Virus record (IMG/VR): IMGVR_UViG_3300037584_003288
Location: 1 to 61,644 of that record
Reading direction: 5' to 3' (one strand)
Source of the DNA: a virus
Length of the DNA stretch: 61,644 nt
Each line of letters begins with the position of its first letter. Position 1 is the first letter of the stretch. The notes under the pieces are model-generated. The model was not told the origin of the DNA. It ran no database searches and saw only the letters and a program-made list of their open reading frames with translations. This document shows positions 57,937-61,644 of this stretch, one piece after another. The position numbers were made by a program, and so were the translations under genes.

Positions 57937-59235
57937 TCAAGGAATTACTCCCGTTACTGTTTCGACCAAAAAACCGCCGCGAAACTGGCGGGAGGATGCA
58001 GATACATTGACCGTCGAGCCGGAGGCCGGTTGGGCGGTGGGGGTGCTGCCCTGCTCGAAGAAGTTGTTGGCGTAAGCTCCGGGCTTATATGTAGGGTGTC
58101 CTGTTCCTACAGTGTCGATCAAAGTAAACGGTTTGGTAAGAACATTAGAGTAGCTGAGGTTATAAAGAGCGCCGGAGTAGCTACCACTACGGGGTTTGAA
58201 TGTGTCTATTACAAAACCTTCTACAATCCCGTTTGCAGTAGCGGCGGCTTCATACCACCTCCTCGTCACAGTCATTAGAATAGGACCAGAGAACGCGTCT
58301 TTTTCTTGTGCTGTAACCGAGTTTTCTGCGGACCCGTCTCGTCTGTCTATAGTGGTAAACTTAAACCCTATCAGCTCCGCAGGGTATGAGTAGTTCTGCC
58401 GCGTCTTGAAGACGTAACCATTATACAGATTAGATCCTACAATCTGCTGTTCGGTTATCTTCCACCAATCCGTGGATAATCTCTCAACCTCATAATTATA
58501 AACGCCGTCATTTACAGTTCCGGTAAGATCGACAGCTTTTATACCCCAGTTCGCTCTGGTAGCAGAGGAATCCGCAGCCCATGTTATGTCCCCCGCTTTG
58601 GTAGGTACGTTTGTTTTGTCAACGTATGCTAGAATCTCTGTGGTCTTAAGCTCATCGTTGAACTCAAGATCGGTGTTAAAAGTAACCTTGTCTTCGTATC
58701 GGAAGTAAACTCGCTGCTCTACAACAAATACGCCGTCTAGCTCAGCTTCCCCAATACGTTTTTGCTGTCGGGTCATTAAGATGTACGAGTCATCGAACTG
58801 ATCCGTGGGGATATCGGGCATCTGGTCCCCCGCTTTAGGGTTATCTTTCTGATGCTTAGTACTATCAGTAGTAGCTGCCGTAGCGGTGTCGTTAAAATCT
58901 GATCTTAGGCGTACGTACGTCCTTATAACTGTATCATATTCATTGCCTCCTAAGTCGGCTTGGCTGAATTCAAAGTTGTAATCATCCTGTGAGTCCCTAT
59001 CTGCGGCATAGTAATACTCATAGAATAACCCATTAGCATCAGCTTGTTTTACATAGCAGAGCTTATGATTCGGAAAATTCTTGGTATCGGGGTGGGCAGT
59101 CCCATATGCGGGCGGCGTCTTACCAACTCTCTGCGCGTCAACCGTCTCAAAAAACAGAAGGTCCGCTACCTTCGGTGAAACGAAAGAGAGGACCGACTGC
59201 CGCTGCGGGCTGGGCTGATTCCTAGATACAGGCAC
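57937..59235 (-). CDS. Putative tail structural protein (432 aa)
   Basis: The protein starts with GTG at 59235 (MPVSRNQPSPQRQSVLSFVS). It is a large beta-rich protein with Tyr-rich strands (YYYAADRDSQDDYNFEF, VYFRYEDKVTFNTDLEF). No homologue can be named. It lies in the block of adaptor and fibre genes, so a tail hub or tubular role is plausible. A predicted leaderless promoter lies 6 nt before its start. Confidence 0.6.
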   Translation of the reverse strand: MPVSRNQPSPQRQSVLSFVSPKVADLLFFETVDAQRVGKTPPAYGTAHPDTKNFPNHKLCYVKQADANGLFYEYYYAADRDSQDDYNFEFSQADLGGNEYDTVIRTYVRLRSDFNDTATAATTDSTKHQKDNPKAGDQMPDIPTDQFDDSYILMTRQQKRIGEAELDGVFVVEQRVYFRYEDKVTFNTDLEFNDELKTTEILAYVDKTNVPTKAGDITWAADSSATRANWGIKAVDLTGTVNDGVYNYEVERLSTDWWKITEQQIVGSNLYNGYVFKTRQNYSYPAELIGFKFTTIDRRDGSAENSVTAQEKDAFSGPILMTVTRRWYEAAATANGIVEGFVIDTFKPRSGSYSGALYNLSYSNVLTKPFTLIDTVGTGHPTYKPGAYANNFFEQGSTPTAQPASGSTVNVSASSRQFRGGFLVETVTGVIP

Positions 59236-59241
59236 CTGTCG

Positions 59242-59269
59242 AGTATATTCAAACAGGGCTGGATTTCAA
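59242..59269 (-). promoter_or_regulatory. Predicted leaderless promoter of the 432-aa tail protein
   Basis: On the minus strand TTGAAA (59269-59264), a 16-nt spacer and TATACT (59247-59242) are followed after 6 nt by the GTG at 59235. It directly follows the hairpin at 59272-59292. Confidence 0.55.
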
Positions 59270-59271
59270 GT

Positions 59272-59292
59272 GGTTAAGCGTGGCGCTTAACC
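59272..59292 (-). other. Hairpin immediately after the 58-aa gene
   Basis: GGTTAAGCG (59272-59280) pairs with CGCTTAACC (59284-59292) around a 3-nt loop. It starts at the base after the TAG stop at 59293. There is no T-run, so it may be an mRNA 3'-end stabiliser or a weak terminator. Confidence 0.5.
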
Positions 59293-59469
59293 CTATGAAT
59301 CCTCCCCTTCAGGGGATTCAACCGCTTCAAGCTGTGGTTCTTCAACCGCAATCTTATCGAATAGGTGGGTGGCAGCTTTAGCCACGTTGATGCCGCCTGC
59401 TTTCACAGCGATGTCAATGAGCTGTGCGAGAGCGCGACGTTCTTCGTCGGATAGTTCGATGTTAGCCAT
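59293..59469 (-). CDS. Small helical protein (58 aa) between fibre and tail genes
   Basis: The frame encodes MANIELSDEERRALAQLIDI, followed by 'AVKAGGINVAKAATHLFDKIAVEE' and an acidic end. It reads as two amphipathic helices. Its ATG is preceded at 6 nt by a TAGCGT -10 box and a TTGAAC -35 box, and a perfect hairpin follows the stop, which supports it as a real, separately transcribed gene. No family was recognised; an assembly chaperone for the fibre is one possibility from position. Confidence 0.65.
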   Translation of the reverse strand: MANIELSDEERRALAQLIDIAVKAGGINVAKAATHLFDKIAVEEPQLEAVESPEGEDS

Positions 59470-59475
59470 GGGGGG

Positions 59476-59504
59476 ACGCTAGAAGGAAAATGGTTAGGGT
59501 TCAA
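59476..59504 (-). promoter_or_regulatory. Predicted leaderless promoter of the 58-aa gene
   Basis: On the minus strand TTGAAC (59504-59499), a 17-nt spacer and TAGCGT (59481-59476) are followed after six Cs by the ATG at 59469. Confidence 0.5.
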
Positions 59505-59518
59505 CTATTTTCTCCTAT

Positions 59519-61644
59519 TTAAGATAAGGTAATTATAGCACTTCTAACGGTGCCATCGGTCCCTTTCAACTTAAAAGTAATTTTGCTGTTCGTAGTTGCT
59601 TCGACGACAAGCTCACCATTGTTTGCTGGTGTTATGCTTGATGACGGGCTTTGGATGATAGCTGTGGCTCTCATCTTCTTGCTGACGACGACCTCTTCTT
59701 CGCTACCGTCAAGGGTGATGTAGGGCGTCGGCGATCCGCTCCCGTTGTCACATTGGAACACCATGTCTTGATCAGAGTCTGCCTGAATGAAGTTCATGTC
59801 CCCTGTCGAACACCTAGCCTGAAAGTCGGTGCCGTTGTGCCTCGCGTCGAAATCATTACCTGATCCCAGATTTAGATAGACGCCGTCAGAAAGACATACG
59901 GGCTTGTCGGCTTGAATTTTGGTCGCACTGCCGTCAATGGTCAGGTAGGTAGCCACGCCTCCCGACCCATCGTCAGACTGGAAGATGATGTCTTTGGCGT
60001 CGGCGAAGTTCGCAATCGTCAGATCGCCGGTAAAGTTGTTGATCTTGCTGTCAACGGTGTTGTGGTGAAGCTGCAAATCCCCCTCACCGAAGCGTAAAAT
60101 TTTGTTATCTGTTATTCTTACATTACCGTGAATGTCTAAATCAAAGGCTGGGGTGGTTGTTCCTATCCCCACCCGCTGTGAGTTGTCTATGGTAAGCGCG
60201 GCTTGGTTGTTTCCAGTGTAAACTCGAAACTTGCCGTTTGAGGTAGTGGTAGCCATCGCCAGTTCGGCGCTGGTAATCATTCCAAAGTAAGCCGCTCTAC
60301 CTGTGGTGTTGCCGTGATAGACCTCTAAATATCCGGTAGCGTCGTTGGTGCTGGAGCTGTTCGGATCAGAGAGGCGAATGTGCGGATCGTTGCTCGTTCC
60401 GTTGAGGATGTGAACCTTGGTGGCTGGAGCTGTGATGCCCCCGATGCCGACGTTTCCTGACTCGTCGATTACAAATCGGGAGGTGCCGTTTTCTTGGAAC
60501 CGAATAAGATCCTCTGCACCCGACGAAATGTCCCTGTTGACGAAAAACTGCGTAGCATTACGCGCTCTTCCGGTGAATCCGATGCTATCACCGAAGCCGT
60601 CCCCGATATGCAACGTAGTATTGTTTGCGACAGGAGTTGCAGACGCAACTATGGCAAGGCCGTTTCCTCCTGATGCAGACCCGCTAATATTTACAGTCGG
60701 AGCGTCGAGGTTTATTGAAACCCCTGCTTCACCCGTCAAAGTAAAGGAAGAGTCTAGCTTGAGCTTGTTGCCATCAACCGAAGTGATCGTGCTAGTCTGG
60801 CTTCCCGTAGTCGCGTGGGATAAGTCAATCGTTCCCGCTGCTGACCTTATTGTGCCTGTAGCGGTAACCTTCCCGTCCTCTTCTACTTTAAACAGCTCCG
60901 TTCCGGCGTTGTGCTCGACCTTGAAAAAGTTGCTGGTTGAGTCATTGTTGCTGTCGATTCTCAGAACGATGTTATCACGACTCAGGAAGGAAGGTGCGTT
61001 GGCTCCCTCAAGAACCATTGTTGACGCAAACCTAAGAATTGGCGCGGATACCCCGTCGTAAGCTGATGTGTAAAAATTAAAGATTGTATTGTCGTCGCCA
61101 TCTATAATGGATTTATCATCTAAGAATTTTACGTGGCTATCAAAACGGAGTGGGTTGGTAGTCCCGCCGTTGAGCATTATGATGCCGCCGCTCTGGTCGT
61201 AAAACCGGATGGAGCCTTTGGCTGCATCACCTTGGTTTAGAATGCTTTTATCTCCGGTGATGGAAATGTTGCCGTATGCACTAAGAGCCCCGACCCGCAA
61301 ATCTCCATCTGTTCCGCTAAAGACCTCGCTGCTATTCGTCGCGTCCTTAAAGAATCGGAATTGATGGGTCGAGTCATCCCAGCCCATGAAGCCGATCTTC
61401 GCGGAGCCGTCGTAGTAGCGGAATTCTATCCCGCGATCTTTGTTATCGTCGGAGCTTGGTGCGGTGTCGCCGCCTAGCGTAAGCACCGGATCGTCTATGG
61501 TGACAACGGTGCTATTGACAGTCGTTGTCGTGCCGTCCACCTGAAGGTCGCCGAAGACCCTGACTGTGCCGCCGGACTCGACTCGCAATCTTTCGGTAGA
61601 CGCTGTGCTTAGTCTTATTTCGTCAAGGGCATTAAGGAATAGCT
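59519..61644 (-). CDS. Tail fibre, C-terminal part (5' end runs off the window; joins 1-2602)
   Basis: The frame is open at the window end and stops at TAA 59519, covering 708 residues. It begins with the same RVESGGTVRVFGDLQVDG segment found at the open end of the fragment at 1-2602. It contains VTIDDPVLTLGG and DRGIEFRYYDG, the fibre motifs NVGIGG and RVGIGTTTPAFDL, and a C-terminus rich in Ser, Thr and Ile (ITFKLKGTDGTVRSAIITLS). No S74-type self-cleaving chaperone domain is visible at the end. With the other fragment it forms a fibre of about 1515 residues. Confidence 0.85.
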   Translation of the reverse strand, partial: LFLNALDEIRLSTASTERLRVESGGTVRVFGDLQVDGTTTTVNSTVVTIDDPVLTLGGDTAPSSDDNKDRGIEFRYYDGSAKIGFMGWDDSTHQFRFFKDATNSSEVFSGTDGDLRVGALSAYGNISITGDKSILNQGDAAKGSIRFYDQSGGIIMLNGGTTNPLRFDSHVKFLDDKSIIDGDDNTIFNFYTSAYDGVSAPILRFASTMVLEGANAPSFLSRDNIVLRIDSNNDSTSNFFKVEHNAGTELFKVEEDGKVTATGTIRSAAGTIDLSHATTGSQTSTITSVDGNKLKLDSSFTLTGEAGVSINLDAPTVNISGSASGGNGLAIVASATPVANNTTLHIGDGFGDSIGFTGRARNATQFFVNRDISSGAEDLIRFQENGTSRFVIDESGNVGIGGITAPATKVHILNGTSNDPHIRLSDPNSSSTNDATGYLEVYHGNTTGRAAYFGMITSAELAMATTTSNGKFRVYTGNNQAALTIDNSQRVGIGTTTPAFDLDIHGNVRITDNKILRFGEGDLQLHHNTVDSKINNFTGDLTIANFADAKDIIFQSDDGSGGVATYLTIDGSATKIQADKPVCLSDGVYLNLGSGNDFDARHNGTDFQARCSTGDMNFIQADSDQDMVFQCDNGSGSPTPYITLDGSEEEVVVSKKMRATAIIQSPSSSITPANNGELVVEATTNSKITFKLKGTDGTVRSAIITLS
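61465..61644. repeat. Terminal overlap with positions 1-180
   Basis: The last 180 nt align without gaps to the first 180 nt. Positions 54-180 (127 nt) are identical and positions 1-53 differ at six sites, all in third codon positions. This is best read as an assembly overlap across a circular or permuted genome, with a second allele at the left end, not as a true terminal repeat. Confidence 0.8.

Noticed and set aside
1-61644. CRISPR array
   Set aside because: No set of equal-length direct repeats with regular unique spacers was seen; the heptad and 18-bp repeats are contiguous tandem repeats.
1-61644. Temperate phage with integration genes
   Set aside because: No integrase, excisionase, repressor or attachment-site-like tRNA end was recognised; the Leu762 polymerase alone is not enough.

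Overview
The window looks like one essentially complete genome of a tailed double-stranded DNA phage. It has large and small terminase subunits, portal, scaffold, major capsid protein, a head-tail adaptor-like protein, fibres, a family A DNA polymerase, a primase-helicase and a lysis block. No tail sheath, tail tube or tape-measure gene is recognisable. A 4144-residue protein sits directly downstream of terminase. Both points suggest a short-tailed (podovirus-like) virion, but this is an inference. No integrase, repressor or ribosomal RNA gene was seen. The host cannot be named from the sequence. Several small proteins belong to types I associate with marine phages and algal viruses.

The two window ends overlap by 180 nt: 1-180 aligns with 61465-61644 without gaps. 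The last 127 nt of that overlap are identical, and the first 53 nt carry six differences, all synonymous. Joining the ends merges two open-ended fibre fragments in frame into one protein of about 1515 residues, on a circular or circularly permuted genome of about 61,464 bp.

Layout. 1-15149 (minus): portal, two small proteins, scaffold, capsid, decoration-type proteins, a LamG-repeat protein and the main tail fibre. 15.2-16.8 kb: a small accessory block with a lipoprotein, a tiny KP-rich peptide behind a structured leader, a membrane protein, a tandem NUMOD4-like protein and a basic protein. 16.86-20.1 kb: an RNA-rich region with one roughly 850-nt structured RNA, a tRNA-like RNA and two further hairpin arrays, interspersed with small genes. 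20.1-27.4 kb (plus): a module of DUF3150-like, MoxR AAA+ ATPase and DUF2201 metallopeptidase/VWA proteins, then small genes including a pyrimidine-dimer-glycosylase-like protein. 27.4-43.5 kb (minus): giant protein, two coiled-coil proteins and large terminase. 43.5-52.8 kb (plus): small terminase, RuvC-like resolvase, SF2 helicase, Cas4-like nuclease, DNA polymerase (Leu at the 762 position) and primase-helicase. 52.8-61.6 kb (minus): PD-(D/E)XK nuclease, small basic proteins, SprT-like protease, amidase, membrane and lipoprotein lysis genes, adaptor and tail proteins, and the fibre C-terminal half.

Two genome-wide signals stand out. Shine-Dalgarno motifs are rare. At eight genes a sigma70-type promoter (TTGA box, 16-17 nt spacer, TAnnnn box) ends only 5-7 nt before the start codon, predicting leaderless mRNAs. 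A degenerate 7-nt tandem repeat (AATCCTG-like) recurs at seven places, inside genes and inside RNA hairpins.
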